DNA from: Ruminococcaceae bacterium UBA1244 | GTDB lineage: Bacteria; Bacillota; Clostridia; Oscillospirales; Acutalibacteraceae | Length of the DNA: 15,922 nt | Direction of reading: 5' to 3' | NCBI GenBank assembly: GCA_002308635.1 | Contig: DBWG01000158.1 | Span: 4,742-20,663 of the forward strand | Program-made: the position numbers and the translations under genes | In this document: positions 1 through 7,081 of the stretch, piece by piece | Layout: each line of letters starts with the position of its first letter | Position numbering within the stretch: position 1 is the first letter of the stretch | The notes under the pieces: model-generated | The model's input: the letters and a program-made list of their open reading frames with translations, nothing else | Told to the model about the DNA's origin: nothing | Database searches by the model: none

Positions 1-155
1 TTTCTGAGGAAAGATTTTCCCCCGAGCCCCTTTTCAAAGACTTTATACATTTTATTTTCGTTTGGTTTCAGAAAATCTTTAAAGTAATAGTTTACATTAT
101 CCGAAATTGATGTAAAGTCATTTTTGTAAAATATATGTCTTGAAATTTCTGACAT
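1..155 (-). CDS. Possible N-terminal fragment of an unrecognised leftward gene
   Basis: The minus strand is open from an ATG at 155-153 to the window edge, 51 codons with no stop, and stays open upstream as far as a stop at 246-248. The predicted peptide starts MSEISRHIFYKNDF and is rich in Lys, Phe, Tyr and Asn. It is more AT-rich than the neighbouring genes. No Shine-Dalgarno sequence precedes the ATG, and no family is recognised. If real, the gene would be divergent from the aminotransferase gene and its start would overlap that gene's candidate promoter. An open frame of this length can arise by chance, so confidence is low. Confidence 0.25.
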   Translation of the reverse strand, partial: MSEISRHIFYKNDFTSISDNVNYYFKDFLKPNENKMYKVFEKGLGGKSFLR

Positions 156-160
156 ATAAT
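131..160 (+). promoter_or_regulatory. Candidate promoter of the aminotransferase/ATP-grasp unit
   Basis: A perfect TATAAT (155-160) lies about 70 bases before the first gene, but no good TTGACA-like -35 sits at 16-18 bases. The same bases read CATATAAT (153-160), seven of eight matches to the sigma-E -10 consensus CATACAHT. A loose sigma-E-like -35 (131-137) lies 15 bases upstream. The region is AT-rich, so either reading may be chance. Downstream, a weak 6-bp hairpin (182-187 with 200-205) lies in the leader. Confidence 0.3.
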
Positions 161-230
161 TGTAGTATATAAGAGGAATATAGCCCGTATTGTATGATCC
201 GGGTTTTATATAAATAAAGGAAACGGAGAG

Positions 231-1499
231 ATGAACATGGACACATCAGTATTTGAAAGCTACGAATCCGAAGTCCGCTCCTATTGCCGTCATTTTCCGA
301 CGGTATTCACAAAGGCACAGGGCGCTAACTTCTATGACGAGGACGGAAGAAAGTATATCGACTTCTTCTGCGGCGCAGGTGCGGTCAACTACGGACATAA
401 TAATCCCGAAATAAAAAAGCACCTTATCGAATATCTTGAATCTGACGGTCTTATGCACGCTCTTGATATGTATACAGTCCCGAAGAGAGAATTCATAAAG
501 ACATTTGAAGAAAAAGTCCTCCAGCCCCGTGGACTTAACTACAAGATACAGTTTCCGGGTCCGACAGGTACAAACGCAAACGAGGCTGCTCTCAAGCTTG
601 CAAGAAAGGTTAAGGGCAGAAGCAATATCTTTGCATTTATGGGAGCTTTCCACGGCATGACTCTCGGCTCACTGTCACTCACAACTGACAAGGGTTCAAG
701 AAAGGGCGCAGGCGTTCCGCTCCAGAATGTAACATTTATTCCCGCTCCTTATATGTTCCCGGAGCTTGATACCATCGCATATATGCAGAGACTTCTTGAC
801 GACGATCACAGCGGTATCGAAAAGCCTGCCGCAGTTTTCCTTGAAACCATTCAGGCAGAAGGCGGTATCCGTGTGTTTGACGTTGAATGGCTGAAAGCAC
901 TCAGAGAATTCTGCACAAAGAACGATATTCTCATGGTGGTAGATGATGTTCAGGTAGGATGCTGCCGCAGCGGTACATTCTTCTCATTTGAACGTGCGGG
1001 CATACAGCCGGATATCGTTACAATGTCAAAATCCATCGGCGGTTACGGTCTGCCTTTTGCCATTACACTTATCAGACCTGAAATTGACGTATGGAAGCCC
1101 GGCGAGCATAACGGTACTTTCAGAGGAAACCAACTTGCATTTGTTGCCGCAAGATACGGCATTGAGTATATGCTTGACCACAAGGTAGAGGAGCAGGTAA
1201 AGAACAAGGCTGTAGTAATAAAGGACTATCTTTCAAAGGAAGTTATCCCGCTTGACAGCCGTCTTGAACTCCGCGGCATAGGCATGATCTGGGGCATCGA
1301 GTTTGAGAACATCCCCGTAGAAGGCTTTGCCGACAGAGTTATCGAAAAGTGCTTTGAGCATGGTCTTATCATCGAAGGCGCAGGACGTAAAAACTCCGTA
1401 GTGAAGCTCATGCCGCCGCTCGTAATAAGCGAAGAAGAGCTTGTTGAAGGCATGAAGATCATAAAGCAGTCTGTTGAGGAATGTCTTGCGGCTCTTTGA
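231..1499 (+). CDS. ectB: Diaminobutyrate--2-oxoglutarate transaminase, EctB-type
   Basis: Class III PLP-dependent aminotransferase. EctB enzymes make L-2,4-diaminobutyrate from aspartate semialdehyde, using glutamate as amino donor. Its length (422 aa) fits the family, and the N-terminal ESEVRSYCRHFPTVF (13-27) is a typical EctB signature. The phosphate-binding region is GPTGTNANE (110-118), the PLP-ring Asp is D238 in VVDDVQVG, and the Schiff-base Lys is K267 in TMSKSIGGYG. All key residues are present, so it should be active and cytosolic. The start is ambiguous: ATG 231 has AAGGA nine bases upstream, and ATG 237 has GGAG eight bases upstream. It is followed after 32 bases by an ATP-grasp gene and probably shares its transcript. 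No ectA or ectC lies in the window, so ectoine is not the evident product. Substrate is inferred from family similarity; a related omega-aminotransferase activity is possible. Confidence 0.88.
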   Translation: MNMDTSVFESYESEVRSYCRHFPTVFTKAQGANFYDEDGRKYIDFFCGAGAVNYGHNNPEIKKHLIEYLESDGLMHALDMYTVPKREFIKTFEEKVLQPRGLNYKIQFPGPTGTNANEAALKLARKVKGRSNIFAFMGAFHGMTLGSLSLTTDKGSRKGAGVPLQNVTFIPAPYMFPELDTIAYMQRLLDDDHSGIEKPAAVFLETIQAEGGIRVFDVEWLKALREFCTKNDILMVVDDVQVGCCRSGTFFSFERAGIQPDIVTMSKSIGGYGLPFAITLIRPEIDVWKPGEHNGTFRGNQLAFVAARYGIEYMLDHKVEEQVKNKAVVIKDYLSKEVIPLDSRLELRGIGMIWGIEFENIPVEGFADRVIEKCFEHGLIIEGAGRKNSVVKLMPPLVISEEELVEGMKIIKQSVEECLAAL

Positions 1500-1531
1500 T
1501 AAATGCCTTGTGAAGTAATGGGGGAAAACAG

Positions 1532-2551
1532 ATGAATATGAAATATTTTTTCCGTGTTCTCGGCGGAGCAAGCTTTAAAAAAATGGGCAAGGCTATTGAC
1601 GTTGTACACGAGAAATCCGGCAAGAGCAAGTTCACCACATTTTTTGATATGCTCGGCTGCTCGATGAAGTACGGCGCAGGCTATAACGACTATATCATCT
1701 TTGAATTCTACAAGATGAAGGGCTGGCAGAGAAGAACATACCTTACAAGAATGAAGAACCAGCGCCTTATTTCCAGCCTTAACAATGAAGAGGACGCAAA
1801 GATATTTGACCAGAAGAACCTTTTTGACAAGAGATTCAAGGAATTTCTCGGACGTGAGGTCATTGACCTTGCAGAGATAGGCTATCCGGAATTTGAAAAG
1901 TTCATCGAGGGCAAGGAATACTTCTTTGCAAAGCCGTATATCGGTGAGAGCGGCAAGGGTATCGAAAAGATAAAGGTAGCAGACTATGATACGACTGAGG
2001 AACTCTATAAATACGTTACCAACCCCGAAAAGAATTTCGGTCTTATCGAAGAGGTCATTGTTCAGCATCCCGATGTTGCAAAAATATATCCGTACTCTCT
2101 CAACTGCCTGAGAATAGTAACGCTTGTGAAGGATAACAAGCCGCACATTCTTTATGCAGTGTTCAAGATGGGCAACAACGGCAATTTCGTCGATAACCTT
2201 GAAAGCGGCGGCATTGCCTGCAGTTTTGACCTTACCAAAGGCGAGATCAACGGCAGAGGCCACACGTCCGCACTTATCATGTATGACGAGCATCCGACAA
2301 CAGGCATAAAGTTTGTCGGCTATAAGCTCCCGTATATAAAGGAAGTAAAGGAGCTTGTAAAAAAAGCCGCTCTTGTTGTTCCGAATTTCGGATATGTGGG
2401 CTGGGATGTCTGCATCACACCCAACGGCCCTGTTATCGTTGAAGGAAATGATTTTCCGGCTTATGATTTCCCGCAGCTTCCCGATGACGACAAGCCGAGG
2501 ATCGGTCTTATCCCCAAGATCGAAAAGGTCGGAATTAAAGTTAAAAAGTGA
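1532..2551 (+). CDS. Sugar-transfer-associated ATP-grasp ligase family protein
   Basis: A 339-aa cytosolic protein resembling the sugar-transfer-associated ATP-grasp family (ATPgrasp_ST). ATP-grasp enzymes activate a carboxylate as acyl phosphate and join it to an amine or similar nucleophile. Visible elements are an aromatic, basic N-terminal region (1-125), the ATP-binding Lys K134 with the flexible loop GESGKG (138-143), LIEEVIVQH (171-179), and SLNCLRIVTL (189-198) with its conserved Arg. The C-terminal metal-binding strand GWDVCITPNGPVIVEGN (290-306) carries D292, E304 and N306. The ATG at 1532 follows GGGGG with seven bases between. The gene lies 32 bases after the aminotransferase gene and ends just before a terminator, so the two form a unit. 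Diaminobutyrate is an obvious candidate substrate, but this rests on gene order. No glycosyltransferase or polysaccharide gene adjoins it, unlike many members of the family. Confidence 0.82.
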   Translation: MNMKYFFRVLGGASFKKMGKAIDVVHEKSGKSKFTTFFDMLGCSMKYGAGYNDYIIFEFYKMKGWQRRTYLTRMKNQRLISSLNNEEDAKIFDQKNLFDKRFKEFLGREVIDLAEIGYPEFEKFIEGKEYFFAKPYIGESGKGIEKIKVADYDTTEELYKYVTNPEKNFGLIEEVIVQHPDVAKIYPYSLNCLRIVTLVKDNKPHILYAVFKMGNNGNFVDNLESGGIACSFDLTKGEINGRGHTSALIMYDEHPTTGIKFVGYKLPYIKEVKELVKKAALVVPNFGYVGWDVCITPNGPVIVEGNDFPAYDFPQLPDDDKPRIGLIPKIEKVGIKVKK

Positions 2552-2556
2552 TTTTA

Positions 2557-2584
2557 AGGGCGCATTTTCGGATGCGTCCTTTTT
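2557..2584 (+). terminator. Rho-independent terminator of the aminotransferase/ATP-grasp unit
   Basis: A 9-bp stem with one G-T pair (2557-2565 with 2572-2580) and a 6-base loop runs into TTTTT. It begins six bases after the ATP-grasp stop codon and separates that unit from spoVAD. Confidence 0.85.
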
Positions 2585-2613
2585 GCATATATCTGAGCTT
2601 TTGTGAAATACTA
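2585..2613 (+). promoter_or_regulatory. Candidate sigma-G-type (forespore) promoter of spoVAD
   Basis: GCATA (2585-2589) and AATACTA (2607-2613) are separated by 17 bases. The published Bacillus sigma-G consensus is GHATR, about 18 bases, then CATNHTA, so this matches with one mismatch in the -10 and a spacer one base short. It starts directly after the upstream terminator and lies 31 bases before the spoVAD ATG. In Bacillus subtilis the spoVA operon is transcribed by sigma-G, so the fit to the gene is sensible. No convincing sigma-A -35 was seen. Confidence 0.5.
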
Positions 2614-2644
2614 ATCCGGAAAGAAATATTTTCGGAGGGATATT

Positions 2645-3652
2645 ATGTCTGAGCGGATAGGCGATTTTACCATAAGATTGTCAAATAATATACAGATATG
2701 TGCATCGGCAGGTATAGCGGGAAAAAAGGAAAAAGAAGGCCCTTTGGGTGAGTTCTTTGATATCGCTTTTAATGACGACAAGCTTAGTCAGCCGTCATGG
2801 GAAAAGGCAGAAAGCACACTGCAGACAGTGGCAGTCAATACTCTCCTTGAAAAAGCACATCTCAAAACAGACGATATTGATGTTATCTTTGCCGGCGACC
2901 TTCTGAACCAGTGCATATCATCTACATTCGGTCTGCGTGAACTCGGCATACCGCTTTTCGGACAGTACGGAGCGTGTTCGACGATGGCTCAGACTATCGC
3001 ACTGAGTTCTGTTTTTGTTGATTCCGGAGCGGCAGAAAAAGCTATTGCGGTAACATCCTCACATTTTTGTTCGGCGGAGCGTCAGTTCCGGCTGCCGATA
3101 GAATACGGCGGTCAGCGCACTCCTACATCTCAGTGGACAGTTACAGGCGCAGGTGCGGCTCTTATCGGAAAGGACGGCGATTCCCCGCAGATCAGAGAAA
3201 TAACTGTCGGAAGGATAGTTGATCTTAATATCAAGGACGCAAACAACATGGGCGCTGCGATGGCTCCCGCAGCGGCGGATACTATAAGCCGATTTTTGTC
3301 CGACACAAAAACGACTGTCTTTAATTATGATCTCATTCTGACAGGCGACCTTGGAAAAGTCGGTTCGGAGCTTCTCTGGGAACTGCTTCTTGAAAAGGGT
3401 ATAGATATATCCTTCAATCACAATGACTGCGGCAGCATGATCTACGACATCGAAAAACAGGATGTTCATGCAGGCGGTTCTGGGTGCGGGTGTTCGGCAT
3501 CGGTATTCTGTTCATACGTTATGCAAAGACTGTGCCGCCGTGAACTCAGGAATGTTTTGTTTATCGCAACGGGTGCGCTTATGTCTCCGACTTCTTCACA
3601 GCAGGGAGAGAGTATTCCTGGAATAGCCCATCTTGTCCATATCACATCGTAA
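2645..3652 (+). CDS. spoVAD: Stage V sporulation protein AD (dipicolinic acid channel component)
   Basis: A 335-aa thiolase-fold protein, close to the usual SpoVAD length. SpoVAD binds dipicolinic acid and works with the SpoVA membrane proteins in moving it into the developing spore and out again at germination. Family-like segments include LGIPLFGQYGACSTMAQ (about 100-116), the SSHFCSAERQFRLP block (about 138-151), and a Gly/Cys-rich GGSGCGCSASVF (about 278-289). The C-terminal part contains TGALMSPTSSQQGESIPGIAHLV (about 310-332, quoted here as separate family-like stretches TGALMSPTSSQQ and GESIPGIAHLV). The ATG follows GGAGG at a spacing of six. The gene stands alone between two terminators; spoVAC and spoVAE, which usually flank it, are not in the window. 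It indicates an endospore-forming lineage, or a recent ancestor that was one. Confidence 0.93.
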   Translation: MSERIGDFTIRLSNNIQICASAGIAGKKEKEGPLGEFFDIAFNDDKLSQPSWEKAESTLQTVAVNTLLEKAHLKTDDIDVIFAGDLLNQCISSTFGLRELGIPLFGQYGACSTMAQTIALSSVFVDSGAAEKAIAVTSSHFCSAERQFRLPIEYGGQRTPTSQWTVTGAGAALIGKDGDSPQIREITVGRIVDLNIKDANNMGAAMAPAAADTISRFLSDTKTTVFNYDLILTGDLGKVGSELLWELLLEKGIDISFNHNDCGSMIYDIEKQDVHAGGSGCGCSASVFCSYVMQRLCRRELRNVLFIATGALMSPTSSQQGESIPGIAHLVHITS

Positions 3653-3656
3653 AATG

Positions 3657-3682
3657 TACGTTCCTTCGGGAACGTATTTTTT
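3657..3682 (+). terminator. Rho-independent terminator after spoVAD
   Basis: An 8-bp perfect stem (TACGTTCC with GGAACGTA) closes on a stable TTCG tetraloop and is followed by TTTTTT. It starts five bases after the spoVAD stop. Confidence 0.9.
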
Positions 3683-3779
3683 ATTAAATCCGGCACCATA
3701 TTTCTATTATAGAATTATAATGCCGGTGCTAATGGATATAATAATATGTTGATATTATTGAATTATGGAGTGATATATT

Positions 3780-5036
3780 TTGAATCCCTGGGTACTGTCA
3801 GCGATAATAGTTTTGTTGGTCATGTTTTCCGCATACTTTTCTTCGACCGAAACAGCCTATTCATCTGCAAGCAAGATACGTCTGAAAAGCTATGCCGACA
3901 ACGGCAGCAAAAAGGCAAAAAAAGCTTACAGGATATGCGGAAAATACGACAAGGCGCTTTCGACTATCCTTGTCGGAAACAATATTGTGAACATAGCGGC
4001 TTCTTCTCTTGCAACACTGCTTTTTGTAGGATTTTTCGGAGAAGCAAACGGAACTATCCTCAGTACAGTGGTTCTCACTGTTGTTGTACTTATTTTCGGT
4101 GAGGTGCTTCCAAAGAACCTTGCAAAGGAAAACAGCGAAAAAATGGCGATGTCGTCATCGACTCTGCTATGGTTCCTTATGGTGATCCTCACACCCGTCA
4201 CTTTTGTTTTGCTGAAGATCAACGGACTTGTTACAATGATCGCTGTGAGAGGAAAGAAAAAAGAGCCTACCGTCACAGAGGACGAACTTAAATACATAGT
4301 TGAGAGTATCGAGGATGAGGGCGTTCTTGAGGAACAGGAAAGCGAGCTTGTTCAGTCGGCTCTTGAATTTGACGAGAAGACAGCTTATGATATCCTTACT
4401 CCCCGTGTCGATATGACTGCGATAGACATAAACGAGACACCCGAAAAAATAAAGGAAATGATACTCGAAGAGAGATATTCGAGAATGCCGGTCTATCGTG
4501 ACAGCGTTGATAATATTGTCGGCATACTCCACACGAGGGATTACCTTGAAGAGCTTCTCAAAACAGACGCTCCTGATCTTAATAAGCTTATACAGCCTGC
4601 ATATTTTATCTACCGTTCAAAAAAGCTTTCGTCTATACTTGCCGACTTCAAGTATAAGCGCCTTCACATTGCTGTCGTCACGGACGATTACGGCGGAACA
4701 CTCGGTATAGTTACAATGGAAGACCTTCTTGAACAGCTTGTCGGAGATATCTGGGACGAGGACGAAGAAGCAGAAAGCAAATTCAAGCGTCTTGCAAACA
4801 ACAAGTTTGAGATAAGCGGTGATATGCACATAAACGATATGCTGGAGCTTATATGCAAGGAGCCGAAGTATATTGAAACTGAGAGCAAATCCGTCGGCGG
4901 ATGGGTCATCGAGCAGATCGGCGATATCCCGCACAACGGCGAGGGCTTTGTATATCGTGAACTGAAAGTTACTGTAAATGAAGTCGAGGACAACAGGATA
5001 AATTCCATTACTCTCGAATATACTCCAGAAGAATAA
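3780..5036 (+). CDS. CNNM/DUF21-CBS-CorC domain membrane protein (hemolysin C/CorC family)
   Basis: A 418-aa inner-membrane protein of the CNNM/CorC family, members of which are linked to Mg2+ (or other cation) efflux and homeostasis. The DUF21/CNNM part (1-155) has membrane segments near 5-25, 63-86, 93-110 and 127-153. It carries the family motifs FSSTETA (20-26), VGNNIVNI (65-72) and GEVLPKN (107-113). A cytosolic linker leads to two CBS domains (about 205-330), which may bind adenine nucleotides, and a CorC/HlyC domain (about 338-416). The start is a TTG, supported by GGAGTGAT nine bases upstream, and the protein then begins MNPWVLSAIIVLL as expected. It is monocistronic, with the spoVAD terminator upstream. 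Family assignment is firm; the transported ion is inferred. Confidence 0.9.
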   Translation: MNPWVLSAIIVLLVMFSAYFSSTETAYSSASKIRLKSYADNGSKKAKKAYRICGKYDKALSTILVGNNIVNIAASSLATLLFVGFFGEANGTILSTVVLTVVVLIFGEVLPKNLAKENSEKMAMSSSTLLWFLMVILTPVTFVLLKINGLVTMIAVRGKKKEPTVTEDELKYIVESIEDEGVLEEQESELVQSALEFDEKTAYDILTPRVDMTAIDINETPEKIKEMILEERYSRMPVYRDSVDNIVGILHTRDYLEELLKTDAPDLNKLIQPAYFIYRSKKLSSILADFKYKRLHIAVVTDDYGGTLGIVTMEDLLEQLVGDIWDEDEEAESKFKRLANNKFEISGDMHINDMLELICKEPKYIETESKSVGGWVIEQIGDIPHNGEGFVYRELKVTVNEVEDNRINSITLEYTPEE

Positions 5037-5123
5037 TTTTATTGTCTGAAGTTTTTTGGAAAGGAGTTTTCCCAAGTAACTGACGGTTTAATATTGATCT
5101 GAGTGAAAGTGCAAAAAACTGTC

Positions 5124-5152
5124 TTGTAAAAAAGACCGGAATGGTATATAAT
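5124..5152 (+). promoter_or_regulatory. Sigma-A-type promoter of the holB-ricT-lipoprotein operon
   Basis: TTGTAA (5124-5129), a 17-base spacer, and a perfect TATAAT (5147-5152). Transcription should begin near 5159-5160. That would put the upstream in-frame ATG at 5154 outside the transcript and favours the ATG at 5187 as the holB start. Confidence 0.65.
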
Positions 5153-5186
5153 AATGAACAGAGTTCGCAGGAAAGAGAATGAAGCT

Positions 5187-6149
5187 ATGCGTTTATCTGA
5201 TTTTGCGGCAAATGCCGGAGTAAAAAAAGAGCTTATGCAGGCGATGGAGAACCGTTCCGTTCCTCACGCCATTATCATAGAGGGTGAAAGCGGGTGCGGA
5301 AAAAAGACGCTCGCAGGAATAATTGCACAGTATGCGGTGTGTTCTTCCGATGCGGAACGTCCGTGCGGTGTGTGCCCTCATTGTATAAAGGCGGAAAAGG
5401 GTATACATCCGGATATTTTCATTGCCGACGGGACACAGACCGGCGGGCTTAATATCGAAGCGATAAGAAACATCCGTTCATCCGCTTACATAAAGCCGAA
5501 TGAAGCAGGCTGTAAGGCGTATCTGCTGTTCAACTGCGATAAAATGCTCATGCCAGCCCAGAACGCTTTTTTGAAGGTGCTTGAAGAACCGCCCGAAAAT
5601 GTGATGTTCATAATGACGGTCAGTTCTTCGGCTTCTCTGCTCCAGACGGTGCGCTCACGTTCGAGGATCATTTCTCTTTATCCGCCGGATGTTGATGAAG
5701 CCGTTGAAGTGCTCAAAAACAAGCTTCCCGACAGGGACGAAAACGAGCTTTATGCTGCGGCAAAAAGCTGCGGCGGAAATATAGGACAGACAATAGAGCT
5801 TCTTGAAAGAGGCGGCGAGGAAGAAAAAAAATTAGCCGCCGAGATAATGAAAGCGGCTGCCCTTTCTGCGGAATATCCGCTTATGCTGCTCACAAATCAG
5901 GCAGTCAAAAACAGAGCTTTTGCGGCAGGTGTGCTTAACGGGCTGAGCGAGCTTTCAGCGGAATGTGTCAGGGCGGTGTTTGGAGCAAAGGACGCTTCCG
6001 ATACTGCAAAGGAGCTTGCTTCAAGGTTCTCAAAGCGCAGACTGCTCAAGCTTCAGGAAAACATACAGCGCGCTAAGGATGTGTTGAATTATAACGTCAA
6101 TATGAATTTTTACGGCACGTGGCTCTGTGCCGTACTGAGGATGAACTGA
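5187..6149 (+). CDS. holB: DNA polymerase III subunit delta'
   Basis: A 320-aa clamp-loader subunit that, with delta and tau/gamma, loads the beta sliding clamp onto primed DNA. It has an AAA+ fold with a Walker A motif GESGCGKKT (33-41), a zinc-binding set C52, C60, C63, C66, a Walker B-like AYLLFNCDKM (111-120), and the conserved FLKVLEEPPENVMFI (128-142). The usual SRC box reads SRS (157-159). The start at 5187 is preferred over an in-frame ATG at 5154. From 5187 the protein begins as homologues do (MRLSDF...PHAIIIEG), a purine-rich AGGAAAGAG lies nine bases upstream, and the promoter -10 ends two bases before 5154. It is 13 bases upstream of ricT, the same order as in Bacillus. Confidence 0.9.
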   Translation: MRLSDFAANAGVKKELMQAMENRSVPHAIIIEGESGCGKKTLAGIIAQYAVCSSDAERPCGVCPHCIKAEKGIHPDIFIADGTQTGGLNIEAIRNIRSSAYIKPNEAGCKAYLLFNCDKMLMPAQNAFLKVLEEPPENVMFIMTVSSSASLLQTVRSRSRIISLYPPDVDEAVEVLKNKLPDRDENELYAAAKSCGGNIGQTIELLERGGEEEKKLAAEIMKAAALSAEYPLMLLTNQAVKNRAFAAGVLNGLSELSAECVRAVFGAKDASDTAKELASRFSKRRLLKLQENIQRAKDVLNYNVNMNFYGTWLCAVLRMN

Positions 6150-6162
6150 AAAGGAGAAAGAT

Positions 6163-7032
6163 ATGGCTTTTGTAATTGGTGTCAGATTCAGGGAAGTCGG
6201 AAAGATCTATTATTTTGATCCCGACGGAATTGAACTGCAAAAAGGAGAATATGTTATTGTAGAAACGAGCCGCGGCGTTGAGTGCGGCGAGGTCGCTATG
6301 GCAAACAGATCTATCAGCGATGATGAAATATCCTACCCGCTGAAAAAGCTTATCCGCAAGGCAACGGAAGATGATCTTAAAAAGGTCAGCGAAAACAAGG
6401 AAAAGGAAAAGAAAGCCTTTGATATCTGCCTTGAAAAGATCAAGGATCATAACCTGCACATGAAGCTGATAAACGTAGAATATACCTTTGACAACAACAA
6501 GATATTGTTCTATTTTACGGCTGACGGAAGAGTTGATTTCCGTGAGCTTGTAAAGGATCTTGCTTATGTTTTCAGGACGAGGATAGAGCTGCGTCAGATC
6601 GGTGTCAGGGACGAGGCGAAGATGATCGGCGGTCTTGGAATATGCGGAAGACCGTTTTGCTGCAAGACCTTTTTGGGAGATTTCCAGCCTGTTTCCATCA
6701 AGATGGCAAAGGAACAGGGAATGTCTCTCAATCCGGTGAAAATTTCCGGAACCTGCGGAAGGCTCATGTGCTGTCTGAAATACGAGCAGGAAGCATATAC
6801 CGACCTTTTGAAGAAAACTCCGAAGATCGGCGCTATTGTCGGTACGCCTGACGGCAAGGGTACTGTAGTAGACATGAACCTTATTACCGGTGTACTTAGT
6901 GTATCGCTCCACAAAGCTCCTGATGCGGCACCGCATACCTATAAGGTGGACGATGTTCAGCTCATAAAGGATGCTCAGATACGTCTTGAACGTTCAGAGA
7001 TCGAAAAGCTCAAAAAGCTTGAAAAGGACTGA
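6163..7032 (+). CDS. ricT: PSP1-domain protein RicT (YaaT), regulator of RNA maturation
   Basis: A 289-aa cytosolic protein. In Bacillus subtilis RicT forms the Y-complex with RicA and RicF, binds iron-sulfur clusters, stimulates RNase Y-dependent mRNA maturation, and affects sporulation and competence. The PSP1 C-terminal homology region lies at about 60-146. The cysteine clusters CGRPFCC (161-167) and CGRLMCC (198-204) are the family hallmark. The ATG follows AAGGAG at a spacing of six. holB precedes it, as in many Firmicutes; yabA, next in Bacillus, is replaced here by a lipoprotein gene. ricA and ricF are not in the window, so whether the complex exists here cannot be judged. The last 20 residues are Lys/Glu-rich and probably helical. 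Confidence 0.92.
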   Translation: MAFVIGVRFREVGKIYYFDPDGIELQKGEYVIVETSRGVECGEVAMANRSISDDEISYPLKKLIRKATEDDLKKVSENKEKEKKAFDICLEKIKDHNLHMKLINVEYTFDNNKILFYFTADGRVDFRELVKDLAYVFRTRIELRQIGVRDEAKMIGGLGICGRPFCCKTFLGDFQPVSIKMAKEQGMSLNPVKISGTCGRLMCCLKYEQEAYTDLLKKTPKIGAIVGTPDGKGTVVDMNLITGVLSVSLHKAPDAAPHTYKVDDVQLIKDAQIRLERSEIEKLKKLEKD

Positions 7033-7081
7033 CTCAGTGACCTGAGGCGGAATATAGATAAAATAAAAAGGAAACAGAAAA

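Noticed and set aside
143..157. CodY-box-like sequence upstream of ectB
   Set aside because: Only 11 of 15 positions match in very AT-rich DNA, which is expected by chance.
1226..2293. A 355-codon open frame antisense to the ectB end and most of the ATP-grasp gene
   Set aside because: It spans two well-supported genes on the other strand, has no ribosome site and no recognisable domain. It is a by-product of codon usage in those genes.
5058..5071. Short hairpin (GGAAA/TTTCC) after the CNNM gene as a terminator
   Set aside because: The stem is only five pairs, AT-rich, and no T tract follows it; no convincing terminator was found in this gap.
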